NCBI RefSeq assembly: GCF_016859285.1
Contig: NC_053419.1
Coordinates: 9,396,501-9,460,500, forward strand
Direction: 5' to 3'
From: Xiphias gladius
Lineage: Eukaryota > Chordata > Actinopteri > Istiophoriformes > Xiphiidae
DNA length: 64,000 bases
The notes beneath the pieces were generated by a model. The model did not search any database. It saw only the letters and a program-made list of their open reading frames with translations, and had not been told where the DNA came from. Below, piece by piece: positions 12,001 through 23,400 of this stretch. The position numbers were made by a program, and so were the translations under genes. Every line of letters begins with the position of its first letter. The stretch's first letter is position 1.

Positions 12001-15000
12001 CAGAAACACACACTCATTCAGGCATGTACAAAAGACTTGCAGAGGAGTTAGCTTGTTAGTTCTCGGCATGTTGGGAGGAGGGAGTTGCTCCTGGCATGCA
12101 AAGTCTTGATAGCTGCCAAACCTAGAGGCACTGTGTCTATAGTCCGCTCAGCTCTGTTCTCTAGATACAATCACAGCTCCGAAACATTGCCTGAATCCCA
12201 ATGGTCTCTTTGACTGACAGGACTTCACCTACTTTCTGATTGATAAATAACACATTGTTTTATGTCCCCCATAGACCACAAACCTCTAACAACAAAAACA
12301 ATCTCCTTCACTTCTATTGCACTGAAAGACACTGACCCTAGTATTTAAATTTGGAGTAATAAGCCTAAGTTAAGACTGATTTCTGAATGTTTGTAATATG
12401 TGGAATTAATATTGATATGTGTCTCTTTGGAACATGATCTTATGGGAAATTTGTGCTACTTTGTATTTTTGCTGTTAGTAAATGAAAACTGGTGGAAAAT
12501 TTACCCAAAACATTACCAAGTTGACTTATCCCATCTTTATCTAAAATAATTGTTCCGCATCTTTACTCTGAAAACTGACCCACAACTTAACCAAACAGGT
12601 CACAAGGCAACTCATAGTAATGTCGCACGATTTGAGAACATAATTTCTGCTTTCATAAGCTCTCACACAAAGCATTGTTGTCATTCTTGGGCAAAGCGTG
12701 ATTTTCATTTCAGGAAACCTTGGCTACCAGTGCTTTATGAAAAAAAAAAACCCCAATGTGATTCTCTCTTAGGAATGGGAACAGCAGTCTTTCTTTCTTT
12801 CTCTTTTTTATTTCAGAAACACAGATAGTACCCCCCCCCCAAAAAAAAAACTTCTTCCACACCAAAACTTCTAATCATTTGTTAGCCTAACTGTTCACCA
12901 AGTTTCCCTGAAATCAGTTGAAAAGACAATATCCTGCCACTTAATCTAAAGACCAAAAACATACTGTCAGGTAGATGAGCTAATGGTTTCAAACACACTG
13001 ATAAACCAGTTTTTAGAATTATACAAAGGGAATCATTGGCTCAGATTTCAGTCCAGGCTGAGATGAAAAGCACAGACTCTGAGTAAACCATCACTGATGT
13101 CATAGGAGTGACTGCTGAGTAACACCCATGAACACATCCTCCTCTGCTGTCATAGTTGTGAAATAACTACTTTTAACAAAAGAGGTCCGGTTTAGTCACA
13201 GTTTCCACAAAAGTTGATTTGATGAAGGGCCCTCATTGAGAGAAAGATCAGCTTTTCTCTAACTAAATAAACCATTGGGTTACACTCTTTTGACTCAGAG
13301 TATCAAAGGAAAGTAGACTCTTTCACATTTTCGAAGACATTAACCTCCATTCTTATCTCAGTAGCTCTACATACCACAAGATCCATCTATCTCATACAGG
13401 GTCAAACAATTTCTCCAATAACCTAATTACGAAGGCACGGCAACATTGCAGTGCATAAAAGCTAGAAAATAGCTGTTGGGCACTTAAGGGGGACAGCTTT
13501 GTTGACCTAAATGTCCCTGTACAGTATGGTCCGTCTTCTAGTCCGTCTGCTCGTTCTGTCTGTGAGGTCCAGAGGCTACATCTGATTTGAATGAGGGGAG
13601 ATTCCTGGGCCCCTTGTACTGTGTTGCCCTGGGACTGCAGGAATGCAAAATGGAGCGGTCTCAAGATTAGTTTCCCCTCCTCCTCTTTTCTTCTCCTTCT
13701 TTTCCTCCTTCCTCCTGGTGGTTGAAGAGAAGAAGGAAGAAGAAGAGGGGAGGGTTGTGTGTGTGTTAATGTGCGTGTGTGAGGGGGTTCAGATAGCTAC
13801 AGAGCTGTGCACATTTCCCACCAGCCAACAGTACAAGGATTCAGGTTACAGCTCTGTAATCACCTTGGCAGGGAGGGGAGCAAAGTCCAAGTTAATTTCA
13901 GTTCGCTAGTGTGCTAGAGCTGGTCCGATGCGTGTTTTTCATGTGCATGTGACAGACAAATCTAAAAGGAGAGTCGTACTAGGCTACCAGCTAACTCCTC
14001 ATTTCCTCCACATGCTGACATGTTAGAGAGTGTCACAATGAGCTCCTCTTCATCTGTTTTTTCATCGGTCATGTCTGTCCTAACTGTACTACTTCCCCAG
14101 AGAGTTTAGTTATACTAAACTAGACTTTCTGAGTCACAAGTGGCTGTTGGGAAACTTAGGGGAAACCGGGGAAAAGTATGCAATAATCAGCTAATTTCTG
14201 TAGTATGAAAAAAATATCACGATCAGACTTGAGGTCAGCTTGGAGAATTTGGGTGTAGGTCAAAAACAGTCTCTTCTTAAATCTTTTTAACCGTAGGGTT
14301 TACTATCTTATTATTTGGTTTAAAGCTTAAAAAACTCTGCCTTTTGCCCTTTTCATTTCCTTTTTCCCTTAAATTTCTTTCCAAATTCCCTGCATCACTT
14401 GTGGGCTAGCCGCTAGCTTCTGTAACGGAATGCTCTCTCACTGAGGGTTTCTTTCAGCTGTATTTCAGAAAGAGTAAATGTGTTCCTGCACTTTACTGTC
14501 CATACTGTAAGATAAATGAATATCAACTGCAGCCCTTGATAGTCAATTGTAAACCCTTCATCATTATTATTTGTTAGCATTCAAAAAATTGTAACTCTCA
14601 GCCAGCCCAGCAGCGTGCCTTATATACGTCATAGGCTTTTTTCACAGCAGATAGTTTGACGTATCACAGTAGGAGAAGCACAGTATGGCAGTCAAAATGT
14701 CTGCTGTGAAAATGGTCCAACTGTTTTAAACTTACCCCCCATATTGACCCATGCAGTCTTCTAACATCACGTTTCCAACTTTTTAGCTGAATTCACTGTT
14801 CTCTGAAAAAAAATTCTATGCTTGTCAGTCTCTCCTGTCCGAATAGCGACCTGTCTTGGGCTTTTGGTAGAGGGTATCAAAGAAAATAGTTTGACATTTT
14901 TGGAAACACGCCTGTTCACTTTCTTGCTGAGAACCTGATGAGCAGATTGATACCATTCTCATGTCTGTCCGTTAATAATGAAGCTACAGCCAAGAGGCGG

Positions 15001-15579
15001 TTAACTTAGCTTAGCATAAAGACCGGAAGGAGGAAACAATAGAAAGACAGGAGGAAATAGCAAGCCTGCCCATTTCCAAAGGTAAAAAAATCCCCTTACT
15101 ACCACTTCTAAAGCTTACTAGTTAAAAAGTTATGTGTTGTATGTTTAATCGTTACAAAAACCGCAATGGCAAAACAACAAGTTGAGGTTTTGCAATGGTA
15201 AGTTAAGTTAACACTCTCCTGGCTTTAGCTTCATGTTTAAAAAGAAATCATAAGGTCTAATTTTATTTTTAATGTGTACACATTAAACACCTGCCACACT
15301 TTCTCAGTCTTCTCCCTCAATTTCCTTCCTTCCCTCCCCCGTCCTCTTCCAGGTGCACTGACCAAGGTGAAAGACTGTCCTAAGCAGGAAGGTGAGCTCC
15401 ACGACCGCTGCAACATTATTTCCTGCGCCACACTGGCAGAGATCCAACACTTCCACCGCACACGTGTACGGGACTTCCGCTCGCAGATGCAGCACCACCT
15501 CCGTCAGCAGATCGGCTTCTTCCAGAAGATCACTGCCAAGCTGGAGGACGCGCTTCAGAGATATGACGATGAGCAGTAG
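8314..15579 (+). CDS. snx18: Sorting nexin, SH3-PX-BAR type, SNX18-like (557 aa, 4 coding exons)
   Basis: Join: 8314-9083, 9521-9814, 10876-11258, 15353-15579. All introns are GT-AG, and the total is 1,674 nt in frame. The SH3 domain covers residues 1-60 (ALYDF-type core [14 protein letters not shown], then [11 protein letters not shown]). A low-complexity linker follows with an acidic [10 protein letters not shown] motif at 117-126. The PX domain spans about 217-327 and includes [13 protein letters not shown] and [13 protein letters not shown]; the BAR region spans about 355-557. Members of this family bind phosphoinositides, bend membranes and recruit dynamin and N-WASP in endocytosis. Several blocks ([40 protein letters not shown]) fit SNX18 better than SNX33 or SNX9 as I remember them. 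Its neighbour is a CSPG4-type gene, which in mammals adjoins SNX33, so the symbol needs a tree. The start was chosen because family members begin MALK/MALR. Confidence 0.9.
9521..9814 (+). CDS. snx18: snx18-like exon 2 (main part of PX domain)
   Basis: The acceptor ttccccgcag precedes G-TAT AAA CAC TTC, completing Arg257. The exon runs to ATCAG|gtagga. It carries the basic RRYKHFDW motif and the [16 protein letters not shown] loop used for phosphoinositide binding in PX domains. Confidence 0.92.
10876..11258 (+). CDS. snx18: snx18-like exon 3 (first helices of BAR domain)
   Basis: The acceptor ctccttcag at 10875 joins AG|C to give serine. The exon encodes [13 protein letters not shown] through FPDIIHVQK and ends AAAG|gtgcgg in phase 1. 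A (GT)n tract starts about 14 bases after the donor. Confidence 0.92.
11272..11296. repeat. (TG)n microsatellite in snx18-like intron 3
   Basis: About twelve TG units lie just inside intron 3, close to its 5' splice site. Confidence 0.9.
11297..14636. other. Large intron 3 of the snx18-like gene, unique-looking part
   Basis: No exon signal is seen. It holds a C10/A10 homopolymer junction at about 12831-12850 and the pyrimidine/purine quasi-palindrome at 13676-13757. The other open frames are short and carry no recognisable protein. Confidence 0.6.
14637..14712. repeat. Short inverted-repeat element (MITE-like) in snx18-like intron 3
   Basis: TTTTCACAGCAGATAGTTTG near the left end and the reverse-complementary TCAAAATGTCTGCTGTGAAA at the right end form imperfect 22-bp arms with three mismatches, around a core of about 30 bp. 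I cannot identify a target-site duplication. The layout suggests a small non-autonomous DNA transposon remnant. Confidence 0.5.
14880..15210 (+). mobile_element. Percomorph interspersed repeat (SINE-like) in intron 3
   Basis: The stretch reading ttgataccattctcatgtct, then aatgaagctacagccaagag, then ttaacttagcttagcataaa, and ending with the cacttctaaagcttacta region, matches a very common fish interspersed repeat I know from many percomorph genomes. Its formal family name I cannot give. It is somewhat diverged and sits just upstream of the last coding exon. Confidence 0.7.
15353..15579 (+). CDS. snx18: snx18-like exon 4 (C-terminal BAR helices, stop)
   Basis: After a 4.1-kb intron, the acceptor gtcctcttccag at 15352 joins K-G-ALTKVK. 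The exon encodes the helices ending [10 protein letters not shown], with stop TAG at 15577-15579. Confidence 0.92.
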
Positions 15580-16590
15580 GAATAGAGGGAGAAGTTGCAC
15601 TGCAAAGGCCTTTAGGAAGTGGGGGGAGGCCTGAAGGGGGAAGCAGACAGTGTTGATTGATGGGTTCGTCCTCTGGTAATGGAGAACATCTTAACATCTT
15701 GTAAGAGAGAAAACCTTGGAGACTTGTGTTGTCATGGGACCTGAGCCTGGTATGAATGTTGGAAGAAATATACCACTCTGTAGAAAAATATAGGCCACTG
15801 GACTGTGGAATGACAACTTCTTGTATTATCCGGACAGCTCTGATGAATGTACCAGTAACAGGGATTTTTGTTGACGCTCCAGGCACATCTTTCAAATCAG
15901 CGGGACTGCACAGATATTAAAAACAGCTGCTCTCAATATGATGGGGATGCCTCTGGATTCCCGGTTTGAGAGTCATGTAATCTCTCCAATCCTCCACTGC
16001 CTCACCACTTCATGGAAACCCTCCATCCGGGAACATGGTAACCCCACACAAATATACGTAGATAAGAAATTCCCTAAATCACTTAAACTGGATCTTTTAA
16101 TGATTGAAAGACACAATAAATGTAATCTATCTCTATATGTCATTGTTTTTACTTGAATTACCTGCTCAGTATTGCTTTTTATGTGATTATAGTGCATTTC
16201 AAATTCTTCTGAGGACATAGTTTTTTGTCACAAAAAATTAGACAATCATAGTGAATACTGGTGCAGTCAGTATTGTGGTTTTAGCCCATTCATGTCAGTG
16301 TCGCTGAGGTGAATACTCCAACTTTGGGGGAGCCAAAGTCAGATTTTTTTTTTTTCGTCTTATAGTGGCTTTAAGGTTGGTTTCCCTATCCTACATGTTA
16401 GCCTGCTACTTCAAAACATTCTTTTGAACCAATCAGTAACCAAAATAAGATCCCAGTACTGTTTGTTGTGAGTCCCCAGTTGATTACAGTATTTTTGTTG
16501 TTGAAGGATACCACTGTTCTCTGTGGTTTGCAAAATTTCTGCAACCAGAAACCTTTTCAATAAAAGCTGATATTCTGAATACTTTTACCA
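15580..16590 (+). other. 3' UTR of the snx18-like gene
   Basis: This is noncoding sequence after TAG. AATAAA occurs at 16115-16120 and again at 16559-16564, giving a 3' UTR of about 0.55 or 1.0 kb. Which site is used cannot be told from sequence. Confidence 0.6.
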
Positions 16591-17059
16591 GGCAGCATCC
16601 TGCACTGATTTAATGAGCCTCACCCATAGAGCAGCTCCTTCATAAAATCAGCAGCGGGTTCCAAGATAAACATGTATCAAACAGTCAGAGGGAAGTTTGT
16701 GATCTGGTATATTTAACCAATATGCTCCCTAAAGAAATAGGGAAAAAATGAGGATTAATTACTGAGATAATCAACTGAATATATTACAGTGGTTTACACT
16801 GTAAATGTTATAGTATCTAGTGCTGTCACATAGTATTTCTGGTAAATGTTTCAGTTTCAGGTCTGACTTGACATTCCTTTCCTGGGAAGTTACTTTAGAG
16901 GTTTATAATAGGGTGAGCGACCAGCCTGTTTGTTGTTCCCAACAGCTTTTTTTCTTTTCTTCAGAAACAGATAATTAACTATGATGAAACTGTTTCTTAA
17001 CACTTTTAAATGTAACACAGTGGGACAGCATTCCAGTAAATACATGAAAGTAGAATGTG

Positions 17060-19341
17060 TTTCAGTCATTTATTTCCATTTCTTTTTCTTTTTTTTATGT
17101 TGTTAAATGTAAATGCCATAAACACCATTCTCAGAGAAAAGCCCCTATGCTGGTAAAGAAACATTCTGATCTGCCTGTTATTGCTATTAAAACCAAGAAT
17201 GCCATGACAACACCACAAACTACGACTAACATTTCTAACTTCTGATTTTTTTGTGAATGAATTTGTGCAAGAATAAATCACAAAATCCAAATATAATGCT
17301 ATTTTTAAAATTACATTAGACAATAAAAGTCTAAACACAGTGTCACTAAGGGCATGACAGTGCCAAACAAATGACTTTAATGCTGCAACAACATTCTGAA
17401 CAAGTTTGAGTACTAATGTCATATCACTTTGCAATGGAGAAGAGCATATTTTATTTATATGAAAATGTCAGGTCATTTCATAAAATCACTTTCTCATTTT
17501 GTCATTAAAAAGCCTGGTGTGCCATTCCTCCAACCTTTGTCGAACTATGTACAAATTATTCTGCAAATATGACATATTTTTAGTGAAGTTATGTCAGGCC
17601 AGTATAGAAATTGTATTCTGTATTCTGTGTGTTGTCAAGTGCAAAGTTTTGCCAAAGAGTAGCATGTTCTCACTTGTTTTTGCTGTGGAAGCAGCAGCAG
17701 TCCGATCCCTGATATCTGACACCAGAGTTCACAGACTGCAGGTCAAGTTACTGCAGCCACAGGCCCTCCATTATTTAGGCTTAGCCTCTTTCTCCTCTCC
17801 CATTTCTTGTCATTTTCCTCTTCACTGTTTTTTCAGTTATCATTTTATTTGATTATACCAAATCTTTTTGTTTATAACGATATTATGAAGATTGGGGTTA
17901 ATCAGGATATATTGTCCTACTTCATGCAAAAAAACAAAGCCTTCTGGTGGTGCATAGACTGGTCAATATACATCTGGAAACATGTTTTGAATACTGACTT
18001 AAAATAACAAAGACTTTTTCTTTTTGTGTTTGACTGTTGATTGGCTCTGTTGGCTGAAGCCTACTTTTGCAAGTTACATACAACCTAGAAGTGGGTTTAT
18101 GTAACTGTCACACAATTGTGAGTTTTACTGGCATTTTTACGTGTTCAGATACTCGGCTTTTAATGGCCATCGCCAATGTCACCAGATGGACACTGTTGGT
18201 CATTAACACTGCAAAAAATATTGCACGAAAGATGAATTTGGATCCTCTGTCTTGGTTTGCAGTTCCATTGACAGTTCATTGCATTTATGTGTTTGAGTTG
18301 AACACACACACAAGTCTTTAAGACATATCTTTTAATAAAAATAAATCTTTCACAGCACATGGTAAACGGATGCAGGCATAAAATGGGTCAAAAGTGAAAA
18401 AGATGCTGAAGTCAATCCAGAACTGGGAAAGTTACCTATGTCTTTACATCTCACTATGAATCATTAATAATGTATGAACTATCAGAAACAGTTACATGAC
18501 AGCTCGCAGCCTTGAGGTGTAACAAAATCAGACAAAGGAAAACAGAAATTGCAGTATATTGAATGACACCTGTGCAGTGGGGGTAAATGTTAAAAAAATA
18601 GTTTGGACTTTGAAGCTTACAGTACCTTCAGTGACATGTAAAAACAACATTATGACCTACCAGCTGACCATACACTCTTTTGAAGAAGTAACACCACATC
18701 AGCTCTTTACAGTTAAAAGTTGCTATATTGTAGGCAAGAGATTTCAGTTACCAGTTACACTGCTAACTCTAAATTTGACAATTTACAGTAATAGCAATAA
18801 ACCTCAGTCTATGTTTCACTTCTTTGTTCTGTAACGGTTCCAAAAATATAAGACTATCTTCGTCGCTACAAATGTTAAAACCAGTGTTTTGAGGAATCAG
18901 TACAAAACTGATGGTTACAATTAAAGTTGGATTTTTTGCATAAAGGAACTAATGGTGGTTGTTCTCATGTCACACAATTGCAGTACAGTGCAAAACTGAA
19001 AAATACCATGAAAGTGCAATGACAAACAGCAGCCTAAGCAGTAATAATTGACTCTGTTAACTTTGATCCTCCTATATAGGTGGTTAACGCCTTAACAAAC
19101 ATTACTACAACAAAGATGTGTTCAGTTCTAGTTGTTTCAGTGAAATTACTTCAATATGATGGCCATCATCCATTTTCTACAAAAAAATGTGCATATTTTT
19201 GTCCTCTTTTATAAAAGGTTCATAGCAGATCAGATTTACCATTTGACCACAGATGTCCCCTGGAGAGAAGACACATGCCATTTATATCCTTCTCACCAAA
19301 AATACACCTCTAAGGCACAGTTTTTCTTTGAATTACCTCAA
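17060..19341 (-). other. Probable 3' UTR of the cspg4-type gene
   Basis: On the minus strand, sequence after the stop codon (TAA or equivalent at 19344-19342) is noncoding. Candidate AATAAA signals read at 17455-17450 and 17074-17069, so the 3' UTR may be about 1.9-2.3 kb. It contains a perfect CArG-type decamer at 19071-19080. The downstream end faces the snx18-like 3' end about 0.5 kb away. Confidence 0.5.
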
Positions 19342-20472
19342 TCAAACCCAGTATTGGTTGTCTTTAAGAGTCAGAGTCTGGGACCTAGATCTCACAGAGG
19401 TCTTGAATCCTGCAGTAACAACGCGGACAGCATTACCACAATGTCTTTCATTACTGTGACCACTTCTAATGTTCCCATCGCCACCTGCTCCATCTGCTTC
19501 AAATGGCCCCCAGAAGGTCATCCCAGGGGCCAGACTCCTCCTCCTGGGATTTATGGCTACCTTCGGTGAGTTAGGGCAGCTTGCAGGGCCAAGCGGGGTG
19601 ACCACCACGGAGGGCACAGTCACACTCCGCTCCGGCCGGCCCAGGTAAGGACTGCTCTCAGTGGGTAAGGGCAATCTAGCGAGCTCTTGCATGAGCCGCA
19701 GTCGGGCCTGTTTCTCCTTGCGGTGGCGGAACACCAGAATCAAAACCATGAGAATAATGATGAGGAGCAAACAGGCCAGCAGCGGCAGGATAATGAGGAG
19801 GGGATCAGAAGCGGGGCGAGGGAAGACCTCGGCATGAACCAGGTGGGTGTCAGGAGGGTTCACGGGACCCTGTTTGTCTGAGACAGAAGGATTGTGGGGT
19901 TGTGGAGGAGGATTGTGACCCCCTCCGGCTCCCTCTGCACCACTGCCTGATCTTCCTCCATGACTCCCACTGCGTGTGTCGTTCCCCCAGCGGCTGTGAG
20001 GCCTCAACTTGTGCTGTGCTCTGTTGTGGTTTTTATTTGACGAAATGTGGGGGTGCAAACCCACCTCAACTCCGCCGTGTGTTGTGGATCCCCCTCGTCC
20101 ACCTCCTCTTCCTCCTACAGTAGTAGTCCTATTATGTGTCGGCAGATGGGTTGTAGTATGTTCGCGACTTGCCCCATCTGCTTTATTTAAACCACTCGGA
20201 CCATGATGATGCATCTGGTGATGGGGTAAGATGGTGAAGTGAAGCTCACCCTTCGCTGGTTGGACATTTCCAGCCTTCACCAGGAAGGTGAAAGAATCAT
20301 TGAGAGGTCTGGCAGGGGTGTGGCCTCGAGTTGTTGTGAGCACTGATTTGTTGTCATGGAGCTGGTTGTCGCTGTCACTGAGGGTCTCCTCAATGGCGAC
20401 TCGGCCTTGCACCACATCTCTGAACGTAAATGACTTCAAGACCTCTGATGCTTGGTTAGGGTCATAGGTCAT
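19342..20472 (-). CDS. cspg4: cspg4 exon 22: juxtamembrane region, transmembrane helix, cytoplasmic tail
   Basis: Residues 2181-2556. After a last repeat-like piece (FTFRDVVQGRVAIEE) comes a long His/Gly/Ser/Pro-rich stretch with Ser-Gly pairs. Then comes the hydrophobic helix LLIILPLLACLLLIIILMVL (about 19,735-19,803), followed by RHRKEK. The cytoplasmic tail is about 128 residues, longer than the roughly 75 of human CSPG4, and ends DNQYWV. The acceptor is tatatgtag at 20473-20474. Confidence 0.93.
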   Translation of the reverse strand: MTYDPNQASEVLKSFTFRDVVQGRVAIEETLSDSDNQLHDNKSVLTTTRGHTPARPLNDSFTFLVKAGNVQPAKGELHFTILPHHQMHHHGPSGLNKADGASREHTTTHLPTHNRTTTVGGRGGGRGGSTTHGGVEVGLHPHISSNKNHNRAQHKLRPHSRWGNDTRSGSHGGRSGSGAEGAGGGHNPPPQPHNPSVSDKQGPVNPPDTHLVHAEVFPRPASDPLLIILPLLACLLLIIILMVLILVFRHRKEKQARLRLMQELARLPLPTESSPYLGRPERSVTVPSVVVTPLGPASCPNSPKVAINPRRRSLAPGMTFWGPFEADGAGGDGNIRSGHSNERHCGNAVRVVTAGFKTSVRSRSQTLTLKDNQYWV

Positions 20473-23400
20473 CTACATATATTCACACAGGCACAGACAC
20501 ACAGCAGAAAAGAGAGTGAACTGAAATTAGATGGTAAGAGTTTTAACAATAGACTTGAAACTATCAACCAGAGAGGAAAGTTCATCTGACACTGATTTGC
20601 AACAGGGCCTAGAGTGTAATTTTCTACTGTGGTGGATACCCTATCACAAGTAAGTGTCAAGTTTCTACGAGTGTATTTTCATTTTATGTCAAAAACAATG
20701 TGAAACAACCTAAAAACATGGAATGCTTTGAAAAATGTTTGGCAGGAATGAAGATGAGCTGAAACATGCAAAATCACCAGCATGTTCCTTTAAACTTTAT
20801 CAAAAGATACGATGAACAGTTTTACCTTGACTAGTTTTCCATGTTTTGGTGGAGACAGAACCGCAAAGACCGGGTCGGCTCGGCTGATTCTTGCCAGCTC
20901 AGAGGCATCGATCATGGCTTTCCCGAGTTTCACAGCGATACCGCTGGGTACTCTGACCGGCTCCCTCAGGTAGACTAGAGGCCGCACAGTTACCTTCACT
21001 GTCTGTGCAGTTACATTTCCATAATCTACCCCAGGCGACAAGGCTGACACAGAGATTTGGAAGCTGTCCTCTGATTCACTGAGATCAGTCATGTGATAGA
21101 CAACACGCCCAAACTGCAGGTCCTCATGGCAGAAGATCGTGACCTCCTGGTCGTTAATAGCAATGCGTCCGTGGCGAGGGTGCGTGGTGACCGTGTAGGT
21201 GATGTTAGCCTTGCTGCGACCGTTGGTCTGAGCTGCTAGCCGGTTGGTCGTCAGGATCACAGCGGTCCTGCCTTGAACCAATGACAGACCAGTGTTGTTC
21301 ACCATGGAGACAGAAGGCTTAATCACCTCCAAACTGAACAGTTTGTAGAGTGGACGATGATAACCGTCGGTTACATTGAAGTAGAAAACTCCTGTGGAGG
21401 GCTCACCCTGATGGAGGGAACACAGGAAGGTGAAAGAAACACAGTGGGCATTGAATGAAAAAGCACCAAAAAAAGTTACCATCACATCAAATTATGACTT
21501 GGAAAAAAATAATACCCACTCATGAATATCAGAATATATATATATATCTCAGGCAGGTTTAAAATCTCCACAAGTTGATTTCCATATGACTAAAATGAAT
21601 TGAAATCAATGGCTGCCTGAAAGTTAAAAAAAATAAATTAATAAAAATCTATGATCTATATGACTTTAAGATGCATCCATATGTCACTTTTTCTGAGTTG
21701 CGTCGTCTATTTTTGAGAAAGGACTATAATTTTGTAGCTTAATCTTCTGTGGCCAGTGATGTAGAGCCCATATGTGTAGGATTTGGACATTTTTGTCCTT
21801 GGCAACCCCGGGAGGCACTATCAAAACACAGTGACAGACTGCCATACATACTGATTTCTCTACTAGCAAAAATGTTTTCCATCAGAATAATTACAGAGCT
21901 GCAAAGTATCCATGGTGCAGAGTCACTCTTCACCTGCTGTATAAAGTGCAGCCGGCCGTGGTTGACATCATACTGGGTGAAAGAGGTCACCGGCTCTGGT
22001 CTCTCCCCCAGCGTCAGGTAGCCGTTGTTGGGTTTACTGATCACTAGGTAGTGCAGCTCCTCTGGAGGGGTGTCATGATCCTCAACCTGGACACAGAGAT
22101 TGCAAAAGATTATGTTTTATAAGACTGTTTTATAGGAAAACGGTCACCCAAAGTTTACATTGATATTGAAATATTGTTGCTGCTGGTTTGATAAATCTCA
22201 GAAGGCAAAATGTCAGAGCTGTTTGGTTAGTCGATATGTTCGCAGAAAACCCAGTTTTATGAATTCTATTAGTAAGTAACTGGAAAATAATAACAATTTT
22301 GGCTACTATAAATAAGATAAACTTTCTCTGGTGTGATATTGACACTTTGCATATAGAGCACTAAAAATGCTTCATTGTTTCCAGTGATTCATAAATAATC
22401 ATTTTTAAAAATCGGGATCTCATTACTGAGAAACAAATAGTGTAGAAATGGCTATCCGCATCTACACCTGTTCGCTTTGCATTTGCTCACCTGCAGATTG
22501 TCTGGGCCAAGTACGACTCTCTCTCCAACTACCACCTTCATGCTCGGGGCTCTGCTCCTGATGAGTGGCGGCTGGTCGTTGACTGGTGTCACTGTGATGT
22601 TGAACGTCTCCGTCACCGCCAGGCTGTCCTTGACTCGCCGATGAGAGACCGTGTCTATGGACGAAAAGGAGGATGATGGGGCTGAATACAGAGGGGAAAA
22701 GTAGGAGGAGGAAGAGGAGGAGAGATCCAAAGGAGCCACCCAAGCCCGGAAAGTGAAGCTGTCGCTCGTCGTCTCAGAGTCGTCGTGGATGTATGTGATG
22801 CCGATCTTATTCAGGGTGATCTGTGAGAAATCTGGTTGGTCCCTGGGGAAGGATGAAAATTAAAAGACAGTGGTTAAAAATAGTTTAGTTGGTTATAATA
22901 AATTATAAAGAAAATTAAATTTCCAAAGAGATCATTCTGGGTATTTTTGACTTGAGCCCTCATTCCCTCATTAATTACATATACTTATTGGTAGAGGTGT
23001 TGTGTAAATATTTCTGTCTGCAATGCATCATTTACACATTTGAAAACACAATATAGATTATTTTGGGCAATAAATAAAACGGATAGAGGCAGGTGCCACT
23101 GCAATGTTTGTCACATTGTGGAGAAAAGAAATATTTTAAAGTTTTGTGGTTGTTTTTCTTGTGTTTTGGATTTGTTGTTACGCTGCTAAATTTTATTTTC
23201 AGTGTTAGTTCCCAGGGCATACTGTACATTGAGACACCAAGAAATGAGCCCAGCACCTGGTGAGATTATGTCCTGGTATAGACAGAGCCCCGTGACGTGG
23301 CAGAGAAATCACACGGTATAGGATGTGGTGGTCTCTCCGGTGGGGCTCTGGAACGTTCCCCAGGAGATTGGAGGCATCAAGTTTAGACCTGTCAATCGTG

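Noticed and set aside
12831..12850. C10 followed by A10
   Set aside because: Homopolymer slippage or assembly noise is the simplest reading; no functional context.
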